Shown: positions 47,050 through 55,545 of the stretch, piece by piece | Numbering within the stretch: position 1 is the first letter of the stretch | Layout: every line of letters begins with the position of its first letter | From: Chitinophaga alhagiae | GTDB taxonomy: Bacteria > Bacteroidota > Bacteroidia > Chitinophagales > Chitinophagaceae | Length of the DNA stretch: 64,000 nucleotides | Assembly: GCF_003568665.1 (NCBI RefSeq) | Contig: NZ_QXMH01000001.1 | Coordinates: 310,001-374,000, forward strand | Direction: 5' to 3' | Made by a program: the position numbers and the translations under genes | Notes under the pieces: generated by a model | The model's database searches: none | Seen by the model: only the letters and a program-made list of their open reading frames with translations | Told to the model about the DNA's origin: nothing

Positions 47050-47574
47050 TCATTTGGACGCTACGGCCTCATCCAGCACCCAATGACCGTTCAGTTTCAG
47101 CACCTTTTCGATCACATCTCTTACGCACCCCTGCCCCCCGGCAACGGGAGACACGTACATGGAAATGCTCCTGATCTCCGGCGCGGCGTCTGCCGGGCAG
47201 GTGGCCAGGCCGCATAGCTGCATGGCCCGGTAATCAGGTATATCGTCTCCCATGAACAGTACCTGCTCCCAAAGCAGGTCGTGCTCAAGGGCATAGTCTT
47301 CCAGCTTTTCGGCCTTGTTGAGCACCCCGGTGAACACGTCGGTGATGCCCAGCCCGTTGAGGCGGGCCACCACGCTTTCGGAACGGCCGCCCGAGATAAC
47401 GGCCACCCGGTACCCCTGTTTAACGGCCAGTTGCAGGGCATACCCGTCTTTGATGCTCATTCGGCGGCTTTGCTCGCCATTGGGCAGCAGTTGCACCGTG
47501 CCGTCTGTCAGAACGCCGTCTACATCAAATACAAAAGTGCGGATATGTGTGAATTTCTCCAGAACGTTTATCAT
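47050..47574 (-). CDS. HAD-family phosphatase, KdsC-like
   Basis: 174 aa. The HAD motif I is FVFDVDGVLTDG (Asp17, Asp19), motif II AVISGGRSE, and motif III FMGDDIPDY. A compact fold without a cap domain fits 3-deoxy-D-manno-octulosonate 8-phosphate phosphatase, which makes Kdo for lipopolysaccharide. The ATG at 47574 is preferred over 47604. It is in the cluster between DUF2520 and UbiA-like genes; no kdsA is in view. Confidence 0.87.
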   Translation of the reverse strand: MINVLEKFTHIRTFVFDVDGVLTDGTVQLLPNGEQSRRMSIKDGYALQLAVKQGYRVAVISGGRSESVVARLNGLGITDVFTGVLNKAEKLEDYALEHDLLWEQVLFMGDDIPDYRAMQLCGLATCPADAAPEIRSISMYVSPVAGGQGCVRDVIEKVLKLNGHWVLDEAVASK

Positions 47575-47614
47575 TATTATATGCTGGCTGTGGTCAGTCC
47601 GCAAAAATAATCAT

Positions 47615-48385
47615 TTACCCCTCATTCCGGTGAAACTGGTAAATACTTTCAGACAACAGCGGGTAAATCTGCTGCATGGAGGGGTAATTCCGGAGAATGG
47701 ACTCGTGCAGGGCCATGGTCTTCTCATCGTGCCGGACGGCCGGGCCGGTCTGCACCGTTTCCGGGGGGTATTTGTCCAGCCGCTGGAAAGTTTCCCTGAT
47801 GATAGGGCTGAGCAGCGAAAAATCCCTGCCTTCCTGCTCACAATAGAATTTGGCCAGCGCCAGCAGGTGATTGGTGAAGTTGTTGCAGAAAACGGCCGCC
47901 AGGTGCATTTGCAGCCTTTCGGCGGAGCTCATCCAGGAAATGGTGGAGCTGATGCTTTGGGCCAGGGGGAACAGCCGCCGCTGCACTTCATCATTACGCG
48001 CCTCCAGTATGAGGGGAATGGCGGGGTAACTCTTGGTTTCCTTGCGGATGCTTTGCAGGGGGTACATCACCCCCGTATTAACAGATATGCGGGCAATGGC
48101 GTCTATAGACACCGCCCCGGCAGTATGCACCACTATGCGGCGGCCCAGGCGCAACTGGTCGTTCAGCTCCTCCAGCACCGTGTCTCCCACCGCCAGCAGG
48201 TATACGTCTGCCTCCATGTCTATGTCCAGCAGGTCTGTTGTATAACCGGCCCCCAGCAGTTCCGCCAGCTCCTTTGCGTGCTCCTGCTGCCGGCTGATCA
48301 CCTGTTTTACCTGGTGGCCGTGCAGCTTCATGAAATGACCAAAACAATGCGCCACGTTCCCCGCTCCTATTATAACTATGTCCAT
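47615..48385 (-). CDS. Rossmann-fold protein with DUF2520 domain
   Basis: 256 aa. The N-terminal dinucleotide-binding motif is DIVIIGAGNVAHCFG; the C-terminal DUF2520 domain has LQMHLAAVFCNNFTNHLLALA and ETFQRLDKYPPETVQTGPAVRHDEKT. Some related proteins act as ketopantoate reductases (PanG) but the general family is uncharacterised. The ATG at 48385 opens the Rossmann motif; the longer frame to 48499 is not needed. First gene of the minus-strand cluster. Confidence 0.85.
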   Translation of the reverse strand: MDIVIIGAGNVAHCFGHFMKLHGHQVKQVISRQQEHAKELAELLGAGYTTDLLDIDMEADVYLLAVGDTVLEELNDQLRLGRRIVVHTAGAVSIDAIARISVNTGVMYPLQSIRKETKSYPAIPLILEARNDEVQRRLFPLAQSISSTISWMSSAERLQMHLAAVFCNNFTNHLLALAKFYCEQEGRDFSLLSPIIRETFQRLDKYPPETVQTGPAVRHDEKTMALHESILRNYPSMQQIYPLLSESIYQFHRNEG

Positions 48386-48577
48386 CAGTGAATTTTTATT
48401 GATTGCCCCAAATCTGTGCCACAACAGCACGCATGGTTTTATTTTATAATGTAATATTACTGTCTTTCCCCTAAAAGGAGGGCAAATAAATATATGCAAG
48501 TAACGCCTTTTCCATTGTTCTCTCTAAATCAACTATTTACCAGATACTATTTTTTATATCAACCTACTTTTATATAC

Positions 48578-48609
48578 TTGCACAAATCGGATTTGTAACT
48601 TTTGTGCAA
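48578..48609. promoter_or_regulatory. Inverted repeat upstream of topA
   Basis: TTGCACAAA (48578-48586) and TTTGTGCAA (48601-48609) are perfect inverted copies, with a nested CAAAT-CGG-ATTTG at 48583-48595. It ends 35 bases before the topA start, within the likely promoter or 5' leader. May be an operator or an RNA hairpin. Confidence 0.5.
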
Positions 48610-48644
48610 ATTTTTGCGTAATCAAGAAAATAAAGCAGGCGTTC

Positions 48645-50996
48645 ATGGCAAAAAATCTCGTGATTGTTGAGTCCCCGGCAAAGGCAAAGACTATTGAAAA
48701 AATTCTAGGTAAAGACTTTGAGGTGAAATCTTGTTTCGGTCATATCCGCGACCTGGAAAAGGACGACATGGGTATTGACATCAAGAACAACTTTAAGCCC
48801 AAGTATATAATACCGGATGACAAGGAAAAGGTTGTAAAAGAGCTAAAAAAAATGGCGAAGGACTCCGATGAGGTTTGGCTGGCAACGGATGAGGACCGGG
48901 AAGGGGAAGCCATATCCTGGCATCTTTGCGAGGTGCTGGGCCTTGACCCGGAGAACACCAAACGCATTGTTTTTCACGAGATTACGAAGCCCGCCATTGA
49001 AAAAGCCGTACAAGCCCCCCGCCTGCTTGACATGAACCTGGTGAACGCCCAGCAAGCCCGCCGCATCCTTGACAGGATCGTGGGCTTTGAGCTGTCTCCG
49101 GTGCTCTGGCGCAAAATGAGCATGCGCAACTCGCTCTCCGCCGGCAGGGTACAATCCGTAGCCGTTCGCCTCATTGTAGAGCGCGAGCGCGAGATCAACA
49201 GTTTTGCCGTTACCAGCACCTTCAAAGTAGAGGCCTTTTTCCTGGCCAAGGACATCCAGGGGAAAACCATCACCTTCAAGGCGGAAGGCCCCACCCGTTT
49301 CAAAACGGTGGAAGACGCCGAAAAGTTCCTGCAACAGTGTATCGGCGCCGCCTATACGGTTAGGGACATCCAGGTGAAGCCGGGCAAAAAATCGCCCGCA
49401 GCGCCCTTTACCACCTCCACCCTCCAGCAGGAAGCCAGCCGCAAGCTGGGCTACAGTGTGTCCAAGACCATGCTGCTGGCGCAAAAGCTGTATGAAAGCG
49501 GGAAGATCACCTACATGCGTACAGACTCGGTGAACCTGTCTGAAACGGCCATGACAGACATCAGCAAAGCCATTCATACCAACTACGGCGAAAGGTATTT
49601 CCAGAGCCGCAAATATAAGAACAAGAACGAAAGCGCCCAGGAAGCGCACGAGGCCATCCGCCCTACCTACATGGAGAACCCCACGGTAGACGATACCGAT
49701 CAGAAACGGCTGTACGAACTGATCTGGAAACGTACCATTGCCAGCCAGATGGCAGATGCGGAACTGGAAAAGACCATTGCCAAAATAGCCATCTCCACCA
49801 ATAATGAAGACCTGACGGCCAGCGGCGAAGTGCTCAAGTTTGACGGTTTCCTCAAGATATATATGGAAGGGAGGGACGATGAAGATGAAGGTGAAGATGA
49901 CCAGGAAGGCGTATTGCCCCCCCTGGCCGTAAAACAGGCGCTTGACCTGAAGGAGATGAAGGCCACAGAACGCTTCTCCCGCCCCGCGCCCCGCTACACG
50001 GAGGCCAGCCTCGTAAAAAAACTGGAAGAGCTGGGCATTGGCCGCCCTTCCACCTACGCCCCCACCATTACCACCATCCAGAAGCGCGGGTATGTGGAAA
50101 AACGGGATAAAGAAGGCGTGAAGAGGGATTTCCGCATTCTCAGCCTGAAGAGCGACAAGATCAGCCAGCTTACCGAGCAGGAGAACACCGGCGCCGAAAA
50201 GGCCAAGCTGTTCCCCACGGACCTGGGCATGCTGGTAACAGACTTCCTGAAACAGTACTTTGACCGGGTGATGGACTACGGCTTTACCGCCCAGATCGAA
50301 GAAGAGTTTGATGAAATAGCCAACGGCAAAAAGAAGTGGAACAAAATGCTTCGCGACTTCTACGACCCCTTCCACGAGAACGTGGAGGAAACGCTGGAAA
50401 AAGCGGAACGGGTGAAAGGCGAGCGCCTGCTGGGCACGGATGCCGAAACCGGCAAGCCCGTGGTGGCCCGCATGGGCCGGTTTGGCCCCATGGTGCAGAT
50501 AGGCTCCGTGGAAGATGAGGAAAAACCGCGCTTTGCCAAGCTGAAACAAACGCAGAGCATTGAGACCATTTCCATGGAAGAGGCCATGGACCTGTTCCGC
50601 CTGCCCCGCAACCTGGGCCTGTTCGAAGGCACGGACGTTACGGTGAACATTGGCCGGTTCGGGCCATATGCGCAACACGACAAGAAATTCTATTCCCTCA
50701 AAAAAGAAATGGACCCCTATACCGTAGAGCTGGAAGAAGTGGCGCCGCTGATAGTGGAGAAACGCCAGGCCAAAAATGAACGTACTATCAAGGTATTCGA
50801 AAAGGAAAAGATACAGGTGCTGAAAGGCCCCTACGGCCCCTACCTGAAAGTAGGGCTGAAAAACTTCAAAATACCGAAAGAGAAAATAGATACCGCGGCA
50901 GATCTTACGGTAGAAGAGGCCAAAGCCATTATTGAAGAAGCCAAGGCCAACCCACCCAAAAAGAAAGCGCCGCCCCGCAAGAAAAAAGCGGAATAG
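48645..50996 (+). CDS. topA: DNA topoisomerase I
   Basis: 783 aa, type IA. The Toprim domain starts VIVESPAKAKTIEKILG and carries DEDREGEAISWHL; the active-site tyrosine is in KITYMRTDSVNLS; GIGRPSTYAPTITTIQKRGYV follows. After the catalytic core come glycine/arginine-rich C-terminal repeats (VARMGRFGPMVQIG, VNIGRFGPYAQHDKKF, GPYGPYLKVG) in place of zinc fingers. A Lys/Pro-rich tail ends the protein. It relaxes negative supercoils. Divergent from the DUF2520 cluster; single gene. Confidence 0.97.
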   Translation: MAKNLVIVESPAKAKTIEKILGKDFEVKSCFGHIRDLEKDDMGIDIKNNFKPKYIIPDDKEKVVKELKKMAKDSDEVWLATDEDREGEAISWHLCEVLGLDPENTKRIVFHEITKPAIEKAVQAPRLLDMNLVNAQQARRILDRIVGFELSPVLWRKMSMRNSLSAGRVQSVAVRLIVEREREINSFAVTSTFKVEAFFLAKDIQGKTITFKAEGPTRFKTVEDAEKFLQQCIGAAYTVRDIQVKPGKKSPAAPFTTSTLQQEASRKLGYSVSKTMLLAQKLYESGKITYMRTDSVNLSETAMTDISKAIHTNYGERYFQSRKYKNKNESAQEAHEAIRPTYMENPTVDDTDQKRLYELIWKRTIASQMADAELEKTIAKIAISTNNEDLTASGEVLKFDGFLKIYMEGRDDEDEGEDDQEGVLPPLAVKQALDLKEMKATERFSRPAPRYTEASLVKKLEELGIGRPSTYAPTITTIQKRGYVEKRDKEGVKRDFRILSLKSDKISQLTEQENTGAEKAKLFPTDLGMLVTDFLKQYFDRVMDYGFTAQIEEEFDEIANGKKKWNKMLRDFYDPFHENVEETLEKAERVKGERLLGTDAETGKPVVARMGRFGPMVQIGSVEDEEKPRFAKLKQTQSIETISMEEAMDLFRLPRNLGLFEGTDVTVNIGRFGPYAQHDKKFYSLKKEMDPYTVELEEVAPLIVEKRQAKNERTIKVFEKEKIQVLKGPYGPYLKVGLKNFKIPKEKIDTAADLTVEEAKAIIEEAKANPPKKKAPPRKKKAE

Positions 50997-51111
50997 ATCG
51001 TATAGGGCTCAGGGTGAGTATAATTAATATAACGAAATAATCCTGGATTTTCAAACTTTCATTTACAAGGGGTTATTCGTAAATTCATCAGGGAAAACAA
51101 TTAGATAACCA

Positions 51112-51981
51112 GTGAACGAAACCAGGGAAATAAACGCATTGTTCCATCTGCTGGATGATCCTGACCAGGAAGTATTCGATACTGTGGCCAACAAGATCCT
51201 CCTGTTCGGGAAAGACATCATCCCGAACCTGGAACATCTCTGGGAAACCACTTACGACGAGTCTATCCAGGAAAGGATAGAGCTGCTGATACACCGGGTG
51301 CATTACCAGGACCTGCAGGAGGCCGTGCGCCTCTGGGGCAACGCTGGTGCGCAGGAGCTGCTGCAGGGCGCCCTGCTGGCCGCCCGGTACCAGTACCCGG
51401 ACCTGCAGCCCACACAGATCAACACGGAAATAGAACGCATCAAGCGCAACATATGGCTGGAGCTGAACAATTACCTCACCCCGCTTGAACAGATCAATGT
51501 GCTGAACAGCATGATCTATAATTATTTCGGGCTGAAGGGCGAAGAGGTATCTTACCAGCGCAAGAACCAGTTCTTCATCAACCAGGTGATAGAGACCAAA
51601 AAAGGCAATCCCATCACCAACGGCATCATTTACCAGGCCCTCTGCGCCATGCTTGACCTGCCGGTGTACGCCGTCAACATTCCCCGCCAGTTCATACTCG
51701 CTTATTTCGATACCTTTTATGATTTTACGGAACCGGCTGACCCCGGTGACTACCGCATACTGTTCTTCATTGACCCCATCCAGGGGCAGATCTATACGCA
51801 GCAGGATGTGGAAACCTATTTCAAACGGGTAAACGTGCCCGCCCTGCCGGCTTATTACAAACCGCAGAGCAACCAGCGCATCATCCAGTTCCTGCTGGAA
51901 GAAATGGCAAAATGTTTCCGGAACGACAAGGAGCAGTACAAGTCTGACGAGTTGCAGAACCTTTCGCAGATACTGGATTAA
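51112..51981 (+). CDS. SirB1-type transglutaminase-like protein
   Basis: 289 aa, cytoplasmic. An HEAT-like N-terminus (LFHLLDDPDQEVFDTVANKIL) leads to the SirB1/transglutaminase-like domain (IWLELNNYLTPLEQINVLNSMIYNYFGLKGEE, KKGNPITNGIIYQALCAMLDLPVYAVNIPRQFILAY). The Cys-His-Asp triad of true transglutaminases is not clearly complete. Start is GTG 51112. Function of SirB1 proteins is unknown. Confidence 0.82.
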   Translation: MNETREINALFHLLDDPDQEVFDTVANKILLFGKDIIPNLEHLWETTYDESIQERIELLIHRVHYQDLQEAVRLWGNAGAQELLQGALLAARYQYPDLQPTQINTEIERIKRNIWLELNNYLTPLEQINVLNSMIYNYFGLKGEEVSYQRKNQFFINQVIETKKGNPITNGIIYQALCAMLDLPVYAVNIPRQFILAYFDTFYDFTEPADPGDYRILFFIDPIQGQIYTQQDVETYFKRVNVPALPAYYKPQSNQRIIQFLLEEMAKCFRNDKEQYKSDELQNLSQILD

Positions 51982-52032
51982 CGGGTACCCGTTGAGGTAA
52001 GGCTATCGCAAAGCCTGCGTTAAATAATTGCT

Positions 52033-52066
52033 CAATGCCGCCTTCTTTTAACAGCGCGGCATTTTT
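52033..52066 (+). terminator. Intrinsic terminator after the SirB1-like gene
   Basis: AATGCCGC and GCGGCATT form an 8-bp stem followed by TTTTTGTT, 52 bases past the stop. Confidence 0.75.
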
Positions 52067-52089
52067 GTTGCCGTCAGCTTGCAGCATTC

Positions 52090-52156
52090 CGCAAAAAGAA
52101 ACGGGCTGACAGAAAGTAGTGATCCAACACTTTCCATCAGCCCGCAGTATTTTTTA
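52090..52156 (-). terminator. Terminator hairpin after the M48 gene
   Basis: CGGGCTGA and TCAGCCCG plus an inner GAAAGT/ACTTTC pair form a long stem (52103-52145). On the minus strand TTTCTTTTT follows; a T-run also follows on the plus strand (52150-52155). Confidence 0.75.
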
Positions 52157-52163
52157 CCCGTGC

Positions 52164-52970
52164 TTATTTGCCCTGCGGCCGGTAGTATTTCATGGCTTCC
52201 GGCATCAGTTTCTGCAGCTGGGCAATGCGCCGCTCGTCACTGGGGTGGGTGCTCAGCAGCTCCGGCGGTTTCTGGCCGCCGCCGGCGTTGGCCATGCGCG
52301 TCCAGAAAGGTACCGCTTCATTGGGATTATACCCGGCCATGGCCATAAAAATGAGGCCCAGGTGGTCTGCTTCCAGCTCGTTCTGACGGCCATAGGCCAT
52401 CAGCCCCAGGGGGCCGCCCACGCCTACCGCCTGCATAAAGATGTTTTGCGCCTGCGGGTTTTTATTCAGGGCCACTGCGCCGGCAATCTGTATGCCTTGC
52501 GCCACCAGGCCCTGGCTCATTCTTTCATTACCATGGCGGGCTATGGCGTGCGCCACCTCATGCCCCATTACGCAGGCCAGCGCGCCTTCGTTCTGTGTAA
52601 CAGGCAACAGGCCGGTGTATACAACTACCTTGCCGCCCGGCATGCACCAGGCGTTCACCTGCTTGTCATCTACCAGGTTAAATTCCCATTTGTACCCGGC
52701 TATCTGGTTGCCCATATTGTTCTGGTTCATATAGGCCGTTACAGCGCCCGCAATGCGGTTACCTACGCGGCGCACCATTTCAGCGTCTTTGCTGCCCGTG
52801 GGGGAAACGGTTTTGTTCTGGGAAAGAAAGCTCTGGTACTCCTGTAACGCCATTGATTGCATTGTAGCTTCCGGAATGAGGTTCAACTGGCTTCTGCCGG
52901 TGATGGGCACCCGTGTACAGGCATACATGAACCCTGTACCGGCTACGAGTAACAACGCAATTTTTTTCAT
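52164..52970 (-). CDS. M48-family zinc metallopeptidase lipoprotein
   Basis: 268 aa. Lipoprotein signal with Cys18 (FMYAC), the zinc site HEVAH at 137-141 and the third ligand in ELEAD at 198-202. TGRSQLNLIP near residue 24 is typical of the LoiP/BepA-like periplasmic branch, which degrades or assembles misfolded outer-membrane proteins. Single gene, convergent with the SirB1-like gene. Confidence 0.92.
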   Translation of the reverse strand: MKKIALLLVAGTGFMYACTRVPITGRSQLNLIPEATMQSMALQEYQSFLSQNKTVSPTGSKDAEMVRRVGNRIAGAVTAYMNQNNMGNQIAGYKWEFNLVDDKQVNAWCMPGGKVVVYTGLLPVTQNEGALACVMGHEVAHAIARHGNERMSQGLVAQGIQIAGAVALNKNPQAQNIFMQAVGVGGPLGLMAYGRQNELEADHLGLIFMAMAGYNPNEAVPFWTRMANAGGGQKPPELLSTHPSDERRIAQLQKLMPEAMKYYRPQGK

Positions 52971-53200
52971 CGGTTAATGTTTTGAAGATAGATGGTCCGC
53001 GGCAAAACCGGAGGGGCGCATTCACATTACAACCTGCACATCCAGCCACCGGATGCCTGCGGCGAAATTACAATTTTGACCGCATTCGTGATCAACTGTT
53101 TCATATAAAGCAATCGCTATGCCGAAATATGGCTGTACGTATCACGGAAACAGGCAAAAATGCTGTTTTGTTCGCCTAAGGGAGATAAAAAAAGAGGAAA

Positions 53201-53842
53201 TTACTCGTCGTCCTTGTTCTTGCGGTTCTTGAACAGCGGCACTTTGGACTCGTTACCGGTAAGCAGGCGCATGATGTTCTTCTGGTGTGTCAGCACCACC
53301 ATGAGGGCCACCGCAATGGCAAAAATGCGGTAAAACACCTCCTGCTCCCTGAATATGAAGAGAATAAGCACCGGGAAAGCGATGCTGGCAATAATAGAGC
53401 TTAATGAAACGTAACGGGTCAGGAAAAGGATCATCAGGAACACGCCTACGCAGCAGAGCGCTACCAGCGGCTGAATGGCCAGTACCATACCAAAAAGGGT
53501 AGCAATGCCCTTGCCGCCGCGGAAACCCGCCCATATAGGGAAAATATGGCCCACTACCGCGGCCAGGCCCAGGCCTACCTGCAGGTTGATCAACTGCTCC
53601 GGCGTATCGTAGGGAGGAATGAGATAAGACAGCCTTACTGCCAGTATACCTTTCAGCATGTCCACCAGCATCACAAAGGTACCGGCCTTAGGGCCCAGCA
53701 CCCGGAAAGTATTGGTAGCCCCTGCGTTACCGGAACCATGTTCACGTATATCTATACCGAAAACCCCTTTACTAACCCATACAGCAGTGGCAAAAGAGCC
53801 TATCAGGTAGGCACCAATAAGTAGCAATAATTCTGTCATCAC
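53201..53842 (-). CDS. plsY: Glycerol-3-phosphate acyltransferase PlsY
   Basis: 213 aa with five membrane segments. The conserved GSGNAGATNTFRVLG (about 37-51) and the GFRGGKGIATLFG loop (106-118) are the PlsY motifs. It transfers acyl groups from acyl-phosphate to glycerol 3-phosphate in phospholipid synthesis. Lys/Asp-rich C-terminal tail. Single gene; no plsX in view. Confidence 0.95.
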   Translation of the reverse strand: MMTELLLLIGAYLIGSFATAVWVSKGVFGIDIREHGSGNAGATNTFRVLGPKAGTFVMLVDMLKGILAVRLSYLIPPYDTPEQLINLQVGLGLAAVVGHIFPIWAGFRGGKGIATLFGMVLAIQPLVALCCVGVFLMILFLTRYVSLSSIIASIAFPVLILFIFREQEVFYRIFAIAVALMVVLTHQKNIMRLLTGNESKVPLFKNRKNKDDE

Positions 53843-53956
53843 AACAAGTTAGAGTGCTAAGATAGTAAATTATATGTTAAAAAGAATACAAACTTAACAG
53901 CAATATTAAGACAATTACTCCAAAATCAGCAATTAAAATATATGAATTTTTCCACA

Positions 53957-54778
53957 TTAGCCATGAGTGAAGGAAAGTGCCAGCCAGTGCTCCCTATCTG
54001 CCTTTCTTTCCATGTGCAGCCCTTCTGCTGCGGCGGCCTGAACAATTGCGTGCTCGTCTTCCTGCAATATACCACTCAAAATCAATAATCCATGATTTTT
54101 CAGGATTCTTTTCATGTGGGACATATTAGCCAGCAATATGTTACGGTTGATATTGGCCAGCACCACATCGTACGCGTTGCTCTTTACCTCGTCCAGCCGG
54201 TCCGCCTGCCAAACGCGTACCGCGCGGGATTGATTGCCGGCCACGTTCTCCACCGCGTTTTCAACGGCCCACTCATCGTTGTCAATAGCATCTGTCTCCG
54301 CCGCCCCCAGCCGGTCTGCCAGTATGGCCAGTATACCGGTGCCGGTACCAAAATCGAACACCTTTTTTCCATGAAAGCCTGTTCCTTCCATCAGCTTTAT
54401 CACAGACCAGGTAGTGGCATGGTGCCCTGTACCGAAAGACATTTTGGGCGTGATCACAATTTCATGCTGCACCTGCGCGCCCAGCGGCTCATGAAAAGCC
54501 GCGCGGATGCCGCAAAAGCGGTCTACCAGCACCGGCTGAAAGTTGCTTTCCCACACCGCGTTCCAGTTGGCCTGCTCTATCCTTTCTTTCGTATAGTCCA
54601 GGCCGTGAGAACCTGCAATGCCCTGTATCACCTGCTCGTCAAATTCGTTTTCAGGGATATAGGCTACCAGCGTGTCTGCTGTTTCTTCAAAACCTTCATA
54701 ACCGGTATCTGCCAGCTGGGCTATCAAAATATCCTTCAGCTCCGCGGGCGCGGCAATGGTAACTGCAATGTGTGACAT
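53957..54778 (-). CDS. prmA: Ribosomal protein L11 methyltransferase
   Basis: 273 aa. The SAM-binding motif VFDFGTGTGILAILADRLG and DVVLANINRNILLANM (the NPPY-like catalytic motif region) follow an N-terminal ferredoxin-like substrate domain. AFGTG-like FGTGHHATT lies before motif I. It trimethylates L11. Divergent from the secreted protein gene at 54896. Confidence 0.93.
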   Translation of the reverse strand: MSHIAVTIAAPAELKDILIAQLADTGYEGFEETADTLVAYIPENEFDEQVIQGIAGSHGLDYTKERIEQANWNAVWESNFQPVLVDRFCGIRAAFHEPLGAQVQHEIVITPKMSFGTGHHATTWSVIKLMEGTGFHGKKVFDFGTGTGILAILADRLGAAETDAIDNDEWAVENAVENVAGNQSRAVRVWQADRLDEVKSNAYDVVLANINRNILLANMSHMKRILKNHGLLILSGILQEDEHAIVQAAAAEGLHMERKADREHWLALSFTHG

Positions 54779-54895
54779 AAGCGCAAGATAATTACAAATT
54801 CCTCAGTGCCAATGCGCAATTGCTCTTTTCAAAAATTCCTTTGCGGGAAACGGCGCCTGATTTATATTTGAATTATAATAATATAACCTTATCCT

Positions 54896-55471
54896 ATGAA
54901 AAAGCTCATGTTGTTGGCCGCCGTTCTGGCCGGCCCTTTCTGCTGCCTGGCGCAGAACATTGTAAAGGTGTACGACAATCCGTACAAAGATTCCATTTTT
55001 TACCAGCTGCAGGCCGCCGTGCTCATCATTGACAAGCAGGACGTGGAGGATTATTTCGCCGGGCTGGATACTATTCTTCCCCAGCGCCAATACGCCAAAG
55101 AAGTGTTCCGCAACATCCAGTTCGCGCACCTGCGGCCTGATGAGGTGCAGCGCCATTACGGCATGGCATCAAAATTCTGGGCCGCTTCCAAAAACAATGC
55201 GCTGCGGTACAGCACAGACAAGCTCACGCTTTTCTGGAACGATAACGAAACAGTGCTGCTGCCTTACCTGGACGAGATATTGCCCGAACTGATGGAAGGC
55301 GGGCGCGTGCAGATGGTAGACCGCGCTACGGGCAAGCGGGTGCAGCAATTCCAGATAGATTACGAGGATGTGGGTATGAAAACGTACAAGATATTCCGGT
55401 TCGTAAAGGGCAAAACGATCTGGCGGGAGAGCGAAGTGTTTGTAGAACAGCTGTCTACCGTGGGGTTGTAG
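54896..55471 (+). CDS. Secreted protein of unknown function
   Basis: 191 aa with a signal peptide (KKLMLLAAVLAGPFCCLAQ). The remaining ~170 residues are a small globular domain with no membrane segment; patterns such as DPYKDSIFYQLQAAVLIIDKQD and WRESEVFVEQL do not match a family I can name. It lies alone between prmA (divergent) and pnp (convergent). Confidence 0.7.
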   Translation: MKKLMLLAAVLAGPFCCLAQNIVKVYDNPYKDSIFYQLQAAVLIIDKQDVEDYFAGLDTILPQRQYAKEVFRNIQFAHLRPDEVQRHYGMASKFWAASKNNALRYSTDKLTLFWNDNETVLLPYLDEILPELMEGGRVQMVDRATGKRVQQFQIDYEDVGMKTYKIFRFVKGKTIWRESEVFVEQLSTVGL

Positions 55472-55486
55472 CTTCATCCTCTACAT

Positions 55487-55530
55487 AAAAAAGAGCGGCT
55501 GCCTTTTACAGGCAACCGCTCTTTATATTT
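55487..55530. terminator. Bidirectional terminator between convergent genes
   Basis: AAAGAGCGG-TGCC and GGCA-CCGCTCTTT form a 13-bp stem (one mismatch) with A and T runs on both sides; serves the secreted protein gene and pnp. Confidence 0.8.
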
Positions 55531-55545
55531 TACACATCAGTGTGT

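Noticed and set aside
48843..50678. 611-codon open frame antisense to topA
   Set aside because: Composition is a shadow of the topA codon pattern; no recognisable motifs.
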